Assembly: GCA_964499425.1 (NCBI GenBank)
Contig: CAZCLD010000040.1
Location: forward strand, 1 to 12,350
Length of the DNA stretch: 12,350 nt
DNA from: JAQBYK01 sp964499425
GTDB taxonomy: Bacteria > Patescibacteriota > Gracilibacteria > UBA1369 > LOWO2-01-FULL-3
Direction: 5' to 3'
Part shown: positions 1 through 5,732 of the stretch, piece after piece
Layout: every line of letters begins with the position of its first letter
Numbering within the stretch: the stretch's first letter is position 1
Notes under the pieces: generated by a model
What the model was told of the DNA's origin: nothing
The model's input: the letters and a program-made list of their open reading frames with translations, nothing else
Databases searched by the model: none
Position numbers and translations under genes: made by a program

Positions 1-24
1 TGTAGTGTTTATTGGCTTCATCAT
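1..24 (-). CDS. 5' end of a gene leaving the window (partial)
   Basis: Only about eight codons are visible on the minus strand. Two adjacent ATG codons lie at 22-24 and 19-21, followed by an open frame reading MMKPINTT to the window edge. The gene is inferred from a consensus promoter just upstream (TTGACA, 17 bases, TATAAA), whose -10 ends 4 bases before the first ATG and 7 before the second. This fits the leaderless pattern seen elsewhere in the window. Nothing can be said about function. The alternative is a non-coding transcript starting at the same promoter. Confidence 0.4.
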
Positions 25-28
25 GGGC

Positions 29-57
29 TTTATACGCTCTTCCCCTGGATTTGTCAA
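29..57 (-). promoter_or_regulatory. sigma70-type promoter for the left-edge gene
   Basis: On the minus strand the -35 TTGACA (52-57) is followed after exactly 17 bases by the -10 TATAAA (29-34). It sits just past the stop codon of the kinase-like gene and points out of the window. The expected transcription start falls at the ATG pair at 19-24, so the mRNA would have little or no leader. Confidence 0.6.
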
Positions 58-66
58 GCTTTTGAT

Positions 67-945
67 TTAGAGGGTAGGTGGTGTTGTGGGGAGGGATTTT
101 TTTGGAGGATCTAATTCTCCAGTTTCTATAGAATCGTATCTTTGAAAGAGTGGAACCATTATTTTGAAAAGAGCCTGGCTGAGTTTTTGGTGCCAGGGAC
201 GTCCATTAAATGGTAGTTGTTCTAGCTCGGTTTCTAGTACTTGTTCTTCAGGAGGGAGCTTTGAATTGGCATGTTTAAGTACTTCAATAAGACTGGCAGT
301 GAGTAGGTGATGCAGGTTTCTAGTGATGAATTTAAATTTCCCCTCCGGTCTTAGGTCGTGCATGCCTGTGTCTACAAGAAGTAGTTCTCCGTCTTCATCC
401 TGTATTAGATTACGTATTTGTCCTTTTACACCTTTGGCTAGTTTTGCCACTGGAGGCAATACTCTTGCTATTTGAAGTAAAGCGCTTTGGTATAATCCCC
501 TTAAGACATCTACTACTACTGCTCCACCGTAAAGATCGAGTCCAAGCTTGTGAGCGTGGAATATTTTGTCGGCATTTTCTATGTGTATGGACAGGGCCTC
601 TATTAACTCTGGACCCATGGTTGGATCAATCAAGTCTCTGTAGCGAATTTTTTGATGGTCCAGGTCTTCGATATGCGGAGTTTCTGTTGCTACGTTTATT
701 AGTTTTGTCTTTCCTTTTACTGATATTGAGGCTTCTTCGTGAACGTTGGTTCTAATATGCTTAATTTCTGTGCTTCCCAGGATTCTTAGGCATTTTCTTA
801 TGTACTCTGCACTCTGTGTTTGCCAAATACGTCCGAACCAATTGGGAATTTTTATCACTGTTGGTGGATCATCGCCATTGTCCCTTAGATAGCAGTTGCT
901 TTCTGCACCACTGCCAAGTTTTTCTCCTACCTCTATGTCTGTCAT
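67..945 (-). CDS. kinase-fold protein with a degenerate catalytic loop
   Basis: This 292-aa soluble protein resembles the protein kinase/aminoglycoside phosphotransferase fold. A glycine-rich loop LGSGAES lies at residues 10-16, a VIKIP strand carries the candidate ATP lysine (K32), and near residues 177-194 comes QIRNLIQDEDGELLLVDTG. There N179 and D192 match the metal-binding Asn and the DFG Asp (DTG here). The usual HxD Asp five residues before the Asn is replaced by Lys, and the loop is short, so catalysis is doubtful. The C-terminus is Pro-rich. A start 18 bases upstream (963) is possible, but the ATG at 945 is preceded by a strong Shine-Dalgarno (GGAAGGAG, 8 bases before), the only clear one in the window. 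Function unknown; it could be an active atypical kinase or a pseudokinase. It is divergent from the gene at 1023. Confidence 0.6.
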   Translation of the reverse strand: MTDIEVGEKLGSGAESNCYLRDNGDDPPTVIKIPNWFGRIWQTQSAEYIRKCLRILGSTEIKHIRTNVHEEASISVKGKTKLINVATETPHIEDLDHQKIRYRDLIDPTMGPELIEALSIHIENADKIFHAHKLGLDLYGGAVVVDVLRGLYQSALLQIARVLPPVAKLAKGVKGQIRNLIQDEDGELLLVDTGMHDLRPEGKFKFITRNLHHLLTASLIEVLKHANSKLPPEEQVLETELEQLPFNGRPWHQKLSQALFKIMVPLFQRYDSIETGELDPPKKSLPTTPPTL

Positions 946-972
946 GTATGTATCTCCTTCCATTGGTGGCTT

Positions 973-1002
973 AACTTAATGGAAAATTGTTGTTCATGTC
1001 AA
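973..1002 (-). promoter_or_regulatory. candidate promoter of the kinase-like gene
   Basis: A perfect TTGACA (997-1002, minus strand) is followed after 17-18 bases by only a weak -10 (TTAAGT or TAAGTT). Transcription would begin near 966, leaving about 20 bases including the GGAAGGAG ribosome site before the ATG at 945. It overlaps the divergent promoter of the gene at 1023. Confidence 0.35.
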
Positions 1003-1016
1003 TGTTATGATATAAA
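987..1016 (+). promoter_or_regulatory. leaderless promoter of the small membrane protein gene
   Basis: A TTGTTG -35 (987-992), an 18-base spacer and a TATAAA -10 (1011-1016) are followed by exactly 6 bases and then the ATG at 1023. The transcript would start at or next to the A of the ATG. No Shine-Dalgarno is present. Confidence 0.45.
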
Positions 1017-1022
1017 TGGCTT

Positions 1023-1349
1023 ATGAGGAAAAATATTTTGGGTGAGGCAAATAAAGATTTAGAAAAATGGCTCAGAGAAAATATTGACTGGAAGCTACTT
1101 GTTATTTATGGGATTTTGATCATTATTTGGGCTGTGTATTTTGCCGTCAAATATTTGATAAATTTTGATGATTATTCTGAGGAACAATTGATGATAGAAT
1201 CCTATACTTTCATACCTCCTCTTGCTGGGATTGTTTTTGGGGTTTTGACTATTTGGAGCCATAAGTCTTTGATAATTGCTGTAATTGGAGGGGTTTTGAC
1301 TTGGTTGTTGATGCCGTACTTTTTCGAATGGATTTGGCCGATGCTGTAG
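1023..1349 (+). CDS. small multi-pass membrane protein, unknown function
   Basis: This 108-aa protein is not recognised. It has a charged, soluble N-terminal stretch of about 22 residues (KDLEKWLREN), then three hydrophobic segments at about 24-44, 60-78 and 82-104, which predict an inner-membrane protein. An acidic loop (NFDDYSEEQ) separates segments 1 and 2. The ATG is supported by a -10 box 6 bases upstream. The thioredoxin-family gene follows about 30 bases downstream on the same strand with no obvious promoter of its own, so the two are probably co-transcribed. No conserved motif suggests a biochemical role. Confidence 0.65.
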   Translation: MRKNILGEANKDLEKWLRENIDWKLLVIYGILIIIWAVYFAVKYLINFDDYSEEQLMIESYTFIPPLAGIVFGVLTIWSHKSLIIAVIGGVLTWLLMPYFFEWIWPML

Positions 1350-1382
1350 TGAGTGTTTGAAAATTCTGTTACATTGTTCTTG

Positions 1383-1934
1383 ATGGTTTTAATGGAATCG
1401 ATACAACTAGAAATGGGGGAGCCCGCTGCTGATTTTTCTCTCAAGGGTATAGATGATCAAACCTATAGTTTGAAAAGTTTCTCTGCTGCGAAGGTTTTGG
1501 TGCTTGTGTTTATGTGTAATCACTGTCCTTACGTGCAGGCGATTTGGGATCGGCTGGTTGCACTGCAGGAGCGATTTGAGAATGAAGGGGTTCGATTTGT
1601 TGGTATTAATGCCAATATTAATCCAGATTATCCTGAGGATAGTTTTGAGAATATGAAAAAGTATGCGAAGCAATATGAGATGAATTTTCCTTATTTGGCG
1701 GATGAAACTCAGGAGATGGCTCGAAAATATAAAGCTCAATGTACGCCTGATATTTACGTTTTTGATCGTGATCGTAAGTTAGCTTATCATGGGCGAGTAG
1801 ATGATAATTGGCAGGAGTCTGATCAAGTTACAAAAGAAGATTTGGCTGATGCTCTTAGTGCTTTGGTTAAAGGTGAAAAACCTTCTGAAGATCAAACACC
1901 TTCTATGGGTTGTTCTATTAAGTGGAAGAATTAG
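1383..1934 (+). CDS. thioredoxin family protein (peroxiredoxin-like)
   Basis: This 183-aa thioredoxin-fold protein belongs to the AhpC/TSA-like group that carries a CxxCP site and a GCSIKWK tail. The N-terminus (GEPAADFSL) is the usual peroxiredoxin-like strand. CNHCPYV gives a redox pair C45/C48, TPD at 121-123 is the cis-Pro site, DDNW lies near 140-143, and GCSIKWK ends the protein. All family landmarks are present, so it should be an intact thiol oxidoreductase, probably cytoplasmic as no signal peptide is seen. The partner is unknown. The frame can be extended to a GTG at 1353, but the ATGs at 1383 or 1392 fit family length better; the choice is uncertain. Its stop overlaps the convergent SLH gene by 4 bases. 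Confidence 0.9.
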   Translation: MVLMESIQLEMGEPAADFSLKGIDDQTYSLKSFSAAKVLVLVFMCNHCPYVQAIWDRLVALQERFENEGVRFVGINANINPDYPEDSFENMKKYAKQYEMNFPYLADETQEMARKYKAQCTPDIYVFDRDRKLAYHGRVDDNWQESDQVTKEDLADALSALVKGEKPSEDQTPSMGCSIKWKN

Positions 1935-3049
1935 ATTACCGGGCAGAGTACAGATATTCCTTCTATCAATTCGCAATTGCCGGTTTTATTGAACTCAGTT
2001 AACTCTCTGTCTTTTGATAATTCGAAAACTTTCCAGATTTTCTCTTCTCCTTCTTCTGGGTAAAAAATTGCTGCTAATCCATTTTGATCGTGGATTTCTA
2101 CCTTTGCGTTTGAGCTTGCAAAGCTGTCTTCTCCTGCAAAATTATTTACGAAGTACTCGTATGTTCCGTCTTGATAATTTCTAATGCTAATAATTTCGTT
2201 TTCGTCTTTGGCTTCCAATAATGAATCTACGTTGCTGGATATTTTTTGTGTGAAATATACTTCTTCTTGATTTGGTTGGATTAGGTGTGCATCCAGGTCT
2301 GCTGGTATTTCAGGATCAGGGGAATTCCAGCTTAAGGTGACATTGATCTCTCCTGGTGCGAGTATTGTTGTTTGAAATTTTGGAGTTGTGACTTTTGATT
2401 CTGCAGATTCTTCAGGTATTTCTATTTCGAGTTCTTCCGAGAAGGCATCGACTTTTAGATCTTGTATAGCCAGATAGCGATACAATGTTTCAGAGATGCT
2501 TCCGCGGGTCATGTTGTTGTCGGGTTTGTACTGTGTACCTGTTTCTGGGAGAAGGTTCTTGGTTTTAGCGTAATTGAGATAGGGGATATACCATTCTTCT
2601 GAGGGAGTATCAGTGAAGAGTGGATTCATTGTTTTAGGTAAGTCCCATGTATAGATTTTTCCTAGCATTTTTAGTGCTTCGACTTTGTTTATCTTTTGTG
2701 CTGGTTTGAATGATCCATCAGGGTAACCATTGACGTATCCAAGTGTTTTAGCAGTACAGATATATGGGCTATACCATTGATTGTAAGGTGTATCTGGGAA
2801 ACAATTTGATGAAGGTGTTTCTAGTGGCACTTCAGCGCCTTCTATTAGTAATTTTAATAACTCTGCGCGATTTATGTCGTTGTAGGGTTTAAAGCTACCA
2901 TCTGAGTACCCATCAATTACCCCAAACTGCGAAAGATAATGTGTGGCATTAAAGTATGGGTTGGATTCTCGAATATCTGAAAAAGTTTTTGCTTGAGCTG
3001 AACTTAGGAGAATGAAAAACACTATAAAAAGTACTGCGATTCTTTTCAT
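1931..3049 (-). CDS. exported SLH-domain protein with C-terminal DUF2135/YfaP-like domain
   Basis: This 372-aa protein begins with a signal peptide (about 1-20, cleavage after AQA), so it is exported. Three S-layer homology repeats follow at about 21-72, 82-135 and 143-195, with hallmark GYSDGSFKPYNDINRAE and GYPDGSFKP; the third is weaker. SLH repeats normally anchor proteins to cell-wall polymers. An acidic linker (200-225) leads to a beta-sandwich at about 234-345 with LSWN, DLDAHLIQPNQEEVYF and GTYEYFVNNF, matching DUF2135/YfaP-type domains of unknown role. Cys pairs such as C83/C98 could form disulfides. The ATG at 3049 is backed by a -10 box 6 bases upstream. The 3' end overlaps the thioredoxin gene by 4 bases. 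Likely a surface protein; the ligand is unknown. Confidence 0.85.
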   Translation of the reverse strand: MKRIAVLFIVFFILLSSAQAKTFSDIRESNPYFNATHYLSQFGVIDGYSDGSFKPYNDINRAELLKLLIEGAEVPLETPSSNCFPDTPYNQWYSPYICTAKTLGYVNGYPDGSFKPAQKINKVEALKMLGKIYTWDLPKTMNPLFTDTPSEEWYIPYLNYAKTKNLLPETGTQYKPDNNMTRGSISETLYRYLAIQDLKVDAFSEELEIEIPEESAESKVTTPKFQTTILAPGEINVTLSWNSPDPEIPADLDAHLIQPNQEEVYFTQKISSNVDSLLEAKDENEIISIRNYQDGTYEYFVNNFAGEDSFASSNAKVEIHDQNGLAAIFYPEEGEEKIWKVFELSKDRELTEFNKTGNCELIEGISVLCPVI

Positions 3050-3055
3050 GTTTTG

Positions 3056-3084
3056 ATTTTACATAAAAAGAAAAGCCTCCTCAA
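3056..3084 (-). promoter_or_regulatory. leaderless promoter of the SLH/DUF2135 gene
   Basis: On the minus strand TTGAGG (3079-3084), 17 bases and TAAAAT (3056-3061) precede the ATG by exactly 6 bases. The -35 hexamer lies inside the terminator hairpin of the upstream gene, so terminator and promoter share the same DNA. Confidence 0.55.
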
Positions 3085-3095
3085 GGGAGGCTTTT
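3065..3095 (-). terminator. rho-independent terminator after the 65-aa gene
   Basis: A perfect 10-bp stem (3071-3080 with 3086-3095, AAAAGCCTCC type) with a 5-base loop is followed on the minus strand by a T-rich run (TTTTCTTTTT). It starts about 25 bases past the stop of the 3120-3317 gene. It is the only convincing intrinsic terminator in the window. Confidence 0.85.
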
Positions 3096-3119
3096 CGATC
3101 GAATGAGAGTGAGCTACCT

Positions 3120-3317
3120 TTACGCGTTCTTTAGTAATGGTAGACCTGTCCTTCCGTTCTCGACAACCTGTTTTCCTTCTGGTAAATCGTCGAGTGCTCC
3201 ATCTTTTACCTCTTTAGCGAAGTAATAAATGGTTTGCTGTCTACCTCCGCGGAGTGTTACATCCTTAGAATGTAGATAGTAGGTTTGACCCTTACTATTG
3301 GTGTGTGAGTATGCCAT
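3120..3317 (-). CDS. small conserved-looking hypothetical protein (65 aa)
   Basis: This 65-aa soluble, basic protein is rich in paired tyrosines (TYYLHSK near 12-18, TIYYFAKE near 29-36) and ends in ENGRTGLPLLK. It resembles small hypotheticals remembered from CPR genomes; no function is known. The residues between the YY motifs are basic (TLRGGRQQ), which could suit nucleic-acid or ribosome contact, but that is speculation. It forms a complete single-gene unit: a TTGACA promoter upstream, a leader of about 20 bases without Shine-Dalgarno, and a strong terminator 25 bases after the stop. This insulation and the good promoter suggest it is well expressed. Confidence 0.75.
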   Translation of the reverse strand: MAYSHTNSKGQTYYLHSKDVTLRGGRQQTIYYFAKEVKDGALDDLPEGKQVVENGRTGLPLLKNA

Positions 3318-3345
3318 AGTTGACAGGGTTAATGAATGTATTCTT

Positions 3346-3374
3346 AATCTACTGTTTTAGTGAATTTTTGTCAA
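3346..3374 (-). promoter_or_regulatory. promoter of the 65-aa protein gene
   Basis: On the minus strand TTGACA (3369-3374), 17 bases and TAGATT (3346-3351) lie 28 bases before the ATG at 3317. The leader would be about 20 bases and shows no Shine-Dalgarno, so this is the leadered type of promoter. Confidence 0.55.
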
Positions 3375-3397
3375 GGAAATTTACAGGTTTGTACAGG

Positions 3398-3781
3398 TTA
3401 GAGCTTTTTGAGAGAAATTTTGAAGTGGATCCAGGCAATAAAAAATACGCCAAAAATCCATAGAATTATCCAACCTGTTTGGGGCAAAGTTCCTTCTGAT
3501 ATTGTCCATAAAATGCCTGTCATTGCTGCAATTGACCATATGATTTTCAGGTTTAGCATTGTATTGAAGCTTTCGATTCCTCCTTTGTGCATCAAAAGTG
3601 AGGTGGTGCCAATCCCCATTAGAGCAGCTGCAACTAGTCGTGCTGTTAAGGTTTCTACACTTGTGAAGTGGAGAAGACCAAGTGTCCATGCCGGTGCGAT
3701 CATTAGGGGCACTGCGAAAATAATATCAATGACGAAATGTAGTAGAAACCAGCGGCGTAGAGATGTGGGTATGTTTTTCAT
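3398..3781 (-). CDS. four-helix membrane protein, unknown function
   Basis: This 127-aa inner-membrane protein has hydrophobic segments at about 11-30, 46-63, 76-95 and 103-121. It has short loops and a basic C-terminus (HFKISLKKL). The opening IPTSLRRWFLLHFVIDIIFA and the middle TARLVAAALMGIGTTSLL resemble a family of small uncharacterised membrane proteins, but no function is known to me. The frame extends to an ATG at 3817, but that codon overlaps the -10 box TATAAT. The ATG at 3781 sits 6 bases after the -10 and is preferred, which makes the transcript leaderless. It is transcribed divergently from the 58-aa protein gene at 3847. Confidence 0.7.
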   Translation of the reverse strand: MKNIPTSLRRWFLLHFVIDIIFAVPLMIAPAWTLGLLHFTSVETLTARLVAAALMGIGTTSLLMHKGGIESFNTMLNLKIIWSIAAMTGILWTISEGTLPQTGWIILWIFGVFFIAWIHFKISLKKL

Positions 3782-3787
3782 GATTTG

Positions 3788-3817
3788 ATTATACATGGAT
3801 GTCAGTGTAGCTGGCAA
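3788..3817 (-). promoter_or_regulatory. leaderless promoter of the four-helix protein gene
   Basis: On the minus strand TTGCCA (3812-3817), 18 bases and a perfect TATAAT (3788-3793) precede the ATG at 3781 by 6 bases. The -35 hexamer is the same six base pairs used, on the opposite strand, by the divergent promoter. Confidence 0.6.
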
Positions 3818-3840
3818 AGCCGACCTATTTGAGTTATAAT
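3812..3840 (+). promoter_or_regulatory. leaderless promoter of the 58-aa protein gene
   Basis: A perfect TATAAT (3835-3840) lies 6 bases before the ATG at 3847. With a 17-base spacer the -35 position is TGGCAA (3812-3817), a weak match and the reverse complement of the -35 of the opposing promoter. Confidence 0.5.
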
Positions 3841-3846
3841 AATTGG

Positions 3847-4023
3847 ATGAAAATATTTGCTTTTAACAAAATAAAGTGGTTGCTTGCGGGGTTGGTTGTA
3901 TTTGCTTTGACCTTGGTGTTTTTTGTGGGGAATGATCTTCGGGGGATTGATGGGAAGGAAAGAGCTGGTCAGCGTATGGGAAAAAGTGTTGGAGTGAGTG
4001 TGGTGCAAGAAGTTATTGACTAA
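3847..4023 (+). CDS. small single-pass membrane protein (58 aa)
   Basis: This 58-aa protein has a basic N-terminus (MKIFAFNKIK), one hydrophobic segment at about 11-28 and a hydrophilic tail containing GIDGKERAGQRMGKS. It could be a bitopic membrane protein or an uncleaved signal-anchor protein. The frame opens at a TTG at 3829, but the ATG at 3847 lies 6 bases after a perfect TATAAT and is the better start. It is not recognised. It ends 4 bases before the stop of the convergent cytidine deaminase gene. The promoter and start signal make it more likely real than chance despite its size. Confidence 0.55.
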   Translation: MKIFAFNKIKWLLAGLVVFALTLVFFVGNDLRGIDGKERAGQRMGKSVGVSVVQEVID

Positions 4024-4027
4024 CCGT

Positions 4028-4522
4028 TTATGAGGTTTCGGTTTCTACCGAGCCATCGTCAAGTAGTGCTGGATAGAAAGGTAGTGGAACCATATCTTTG
4101 AGTTTCATTCTTCTTATGTTTCCTCGGGTTCCTGCCATTACTACATCTGGGTCATCTTCTGTGCGGAGAAATTCTAGGAGTTTTTGCCTACAGCTTCCAC
4201 ATGGCGCTATGGGCGTTTCTGAGCCACCTTCAGTTGGACCACCTACTATTGTGATTCTTTTTATTCCACTTTCTCTGCTCTTTCTTGAGATTGAACCTAT
4301 GGCATTATCTTCTGCATGCAGAATGAGTCCAGCGCAATTTTCAACATTCCACCCTACGTGAAATTCTCCGTCATTTGTACGAATGCCAGCTCCTACGCTG
4401 AAATTGAAATATGGTGCATATGCTTCATCTCTAGCAGCTGTGGTTGCTTCGATATCACCTCTTTCTTCATCGGTAAGATCATCTCGGCTTAATTCTTCGG
4501 AGTCTGGGGGTGATTCAGCCAT
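4028..4522 (-). CDS. cdd: cytidine deaminase
   Basis: This enzyme hydrolytically deaminates cytidine/deoxycytidine to uridine/deoxyuridine in pyrimidine salvage, in the cytoplasm. In the 164-aa protein the substrate motif NVEN is at 59-62, HAE is at 69-71 (zinc ligand H69 and proton-shuttling E71), and PCGSCRQKLLEF starts at 107 with zinc ligands C108 and C111. FSVGAGI and APY upstream also fit the family. The His ligand instead of Cys resembles the longer dimeric E. coli type, although the length is nearer the short tetrameric type. Acidic N- and C-terminal extensions (ESPPDSEELSRDD; DDGSVETETS) are extra. The gene has its own TTGACA promoter. A close alternative is a related nucleoside deaminase such as blasticidin-S deaminase. 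Confidence 0.88.
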   Translation of the reverse strand: MAESPPDSEELSRDDLTDEERGDIEATTAARDEAYAPYFNFSVGAGIRTNDGEFHVGWNVENCAGLILHAEDNAIGSISRKSRESGIKRITIVGGPTEGGSETPIAPCGSCRQKLLEFLRTEDDPDVVMAGTRGNIRRMKLKDMVPLPFYPALLDDGSVETETS

Positions 4523-4544
4523 GGTTTAGTGATTAAAGGCGGCA

Positions 4545-4572
4545 AATATAGCAGCTTGCCCACTTATGTCAA
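4545..4572 (-). promoter_or_regulatory. promoter of the cytidine deaminase gene
   Basis: On the minus strand TTGACA (4567-4572), 16 bases and TATATT (4545-4550) lie 22 bases upstream of the ATG at 4522. The predicted leader is about 15 bases and has no Shine-Dalgarno. Confidence 0.6.
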
Positions 4573-4595
4573 GACATGCTTTGTTTGAAAATCTG

Positions 4596-5633
4596 TTAGT
4601 TGCATGGACGTGAAACCCAATTAAAGATCCCTGTGGCAACTTCTTCCTCAAGTGGTCCTTCGAATATGAAATGGAGTGGGTATATCATGGCTCCACTGGA
4701 GGTCGTTTTTGGTTTTCCGATTTTTGTGAAGGCGAAGACGCATCCTTTTGTGATCTGAAGGGGTTTTGAGAATACAAAATTCTGAAATCCTCCTCCTAGT
4801 GGTCGTTCATTTGGAATGTGGCCTGCGTGAGCTAGAGCTGTTGCTGCTGTAATTACTATATCTAGAAGTGTTGTGCTGACTATTCCTACATGATTTTTTT
4901 TGCGTAATTTGTCGTAGAAGTGCTGGTCTTTTCTGCTTAGTTTGTTGAGTCTAATACCTGCTGTTGGAGGTTTTTCATCTATAATTGCGTCTGCCAGTGG
5001 CTCTGCGCAGATTGTTTTGACAAAAGTATTTGATGCTGCCCGTCTTGCAATTGGTATGTCGGTTTCGAATGCGACAACACAGATTTTTCTTTCATCAGTG
5101 TTTATCGTTGCTGTTATTGCTGGTTTCCTGCCATTAATTAAGTGATCTATGTAAGTGTTTTCTTCAAAGACGTGAATTTCTAATTGATTGGTTACCGGTA
5201 GGTGAAATCTAACATTTTCTATTTCTTGTACTTTTTCACCTTCTTGGAGCATCTTTGCTACCATTGGGCCTATTGTGAACATGATATCCGCGCCGTGTAA
5301 AAGACCTTCTCTGCCGTTTAGATCTTTGTCGAACCATTGGCTGATAAAGAGATTACTTAACGCTTCAAGTGTTTGGCCATTGTCTCTGATGCCGTTGAGA
5401 GTGCATGCATTTTCTAAGTCGTTTGGCATGTCTTCGTGGTCGAAATCTGAGACCGTGTTGAAGTGGCTCATGATTTCGTTTCTTCTTATTTGTCGGTGGA
5501 CGTGTCTGGCAACTTTGGATATTACCGGAACACTAGTCTTAGAAATTTGTTCTAATGCGTGTCTTAGAGCGTTTCTAATCGTGTCTATATTGCCCTTTTC
5601 TACCCTGTTTTCGCCTAGTGAAAGTGTTCTCAT
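4596..5633 (-). CDS. unrecognised 345-aa protein, possible double hotdog fold
   Basis: The protein is not securely recognised. An N-terminal helical, basic region (about 1-60) is followed by GQTLEALSNLFISQWF (76-91). Two segments could be hotdog domains of the MaoC/thioesterase kind: about 97-182 (LLHGADIMFTIG, then VRFHLPVTNQLEIHVF) and about 215-340 (VGIVSTTLLDIVITAATALAHAG, then NFVFSKPLQITKGCVFAF). Each shows a long hydrophobic helix followed by 'F..P....' strands. No catalytic motif is certain. There is no signal peptide or clear membrane span. The frame opens at an ATG at 5660, but a TTGACA-17-TATATA promoter lies inside that extension, so the ATG at 5633 is preferred. Confidence is high that it is a gene and low for the fold. 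Confidence 0.65.
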   Translation of the reverse strand: MRTLSLGENRVEKGNIDTIRNALRHALEQISKTSVPVISKVARHVHRQIRRNEIMSHFNTVSDFDHEDMPNDLENACTLNGIRDNGQTLEALSNLFISQWFDKDLNGREGLLHGADIMFTIGPMVAKMLQEGEKVQEIENVRFHLPVTNQLEIHVFEENTYIDHLINGRKPAITATINTDERKICVVAFETDIPIARRAASNTFVKTICAEPLADAIIDEKPPTAGIRLNKLSRKDQHFYDKLRKKNHVGIVSTTLLDIVITAATALAHAGHIPNERPLGGGFQNFVFSKPLQITKGCVFAFTKIGKPKTTSSGAMIYPLHFIFEGPLEEEVATGIFNWVSRPCN

Positions 5634-5641
5634 TAGGTTTG

Positions 5642-5670
5642 TATATACGGACTCTTCCATTCTATGTCAA
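5642..5670 (-). promoter_or_regulatory. near-leaderless promoter of the 345-aa protein gene
   Basis: On the minus strand TTGACA (5665-5670), 17 bases and TATATA (5642-5647) precede the ATG at 5633 by 8 bases. The overlapping TATACA would be 6 bases before it. The promoter lies downstream of the longest possible start (5660), which argues for the shorter protein. Confidence 0.6.
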
Positions 5671-5676
5671 ATGTTG

Positions 5677-5705
5677 TTGGATGAATTAGGGTAGGGGGTT
5701 ATTAT
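5677..5705 (+). promoter_or_regulatory. promoter of the SLH/DKNYY gene
   Basis: TTGGAT (5677-5682), 17 bases and TATTAT (5700-5705) lie 27 bases before the ATG at 5733. The leader of about 20 bases is A/T-rich and has no Shine-Dalgarno. It is back to back with the promoter of the 345-aa protein gene. Confidence 0.5.
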
Positions 5706-5732
5706 GATTCTACAAATTCTTAAATCTTAAAA

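Noticed and set aside
3320..3374. TTGACA at 3320-3325 facing TGTCAA at 3369-3374, a possible operator-like inverted pair or antisense promoter
   Set aside because: The minus-strand copy is explained as a -35 box; the plus-strand copy has no acceptable -10 at the right distance and the repeat is only 6 bases.
3408..3788. 126-codon plus-strand open frame
   Set aside because: It is antisense to the four-helix membrane protein, has no signal or family features and reads as a shadow.
1359..4600. Similar strings near 1359 and 4587 (TTGAAAAT..CTGTTA)
   Set aside because: They are short, A/T-rich and imperfect, in unrelated contexts; chance is sufficient.
5275..5694. 139-codon plus-strand open frame
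   Set aside because: It lies antisense to the 345-aa protein gene and across its promoter, with no support of its own.
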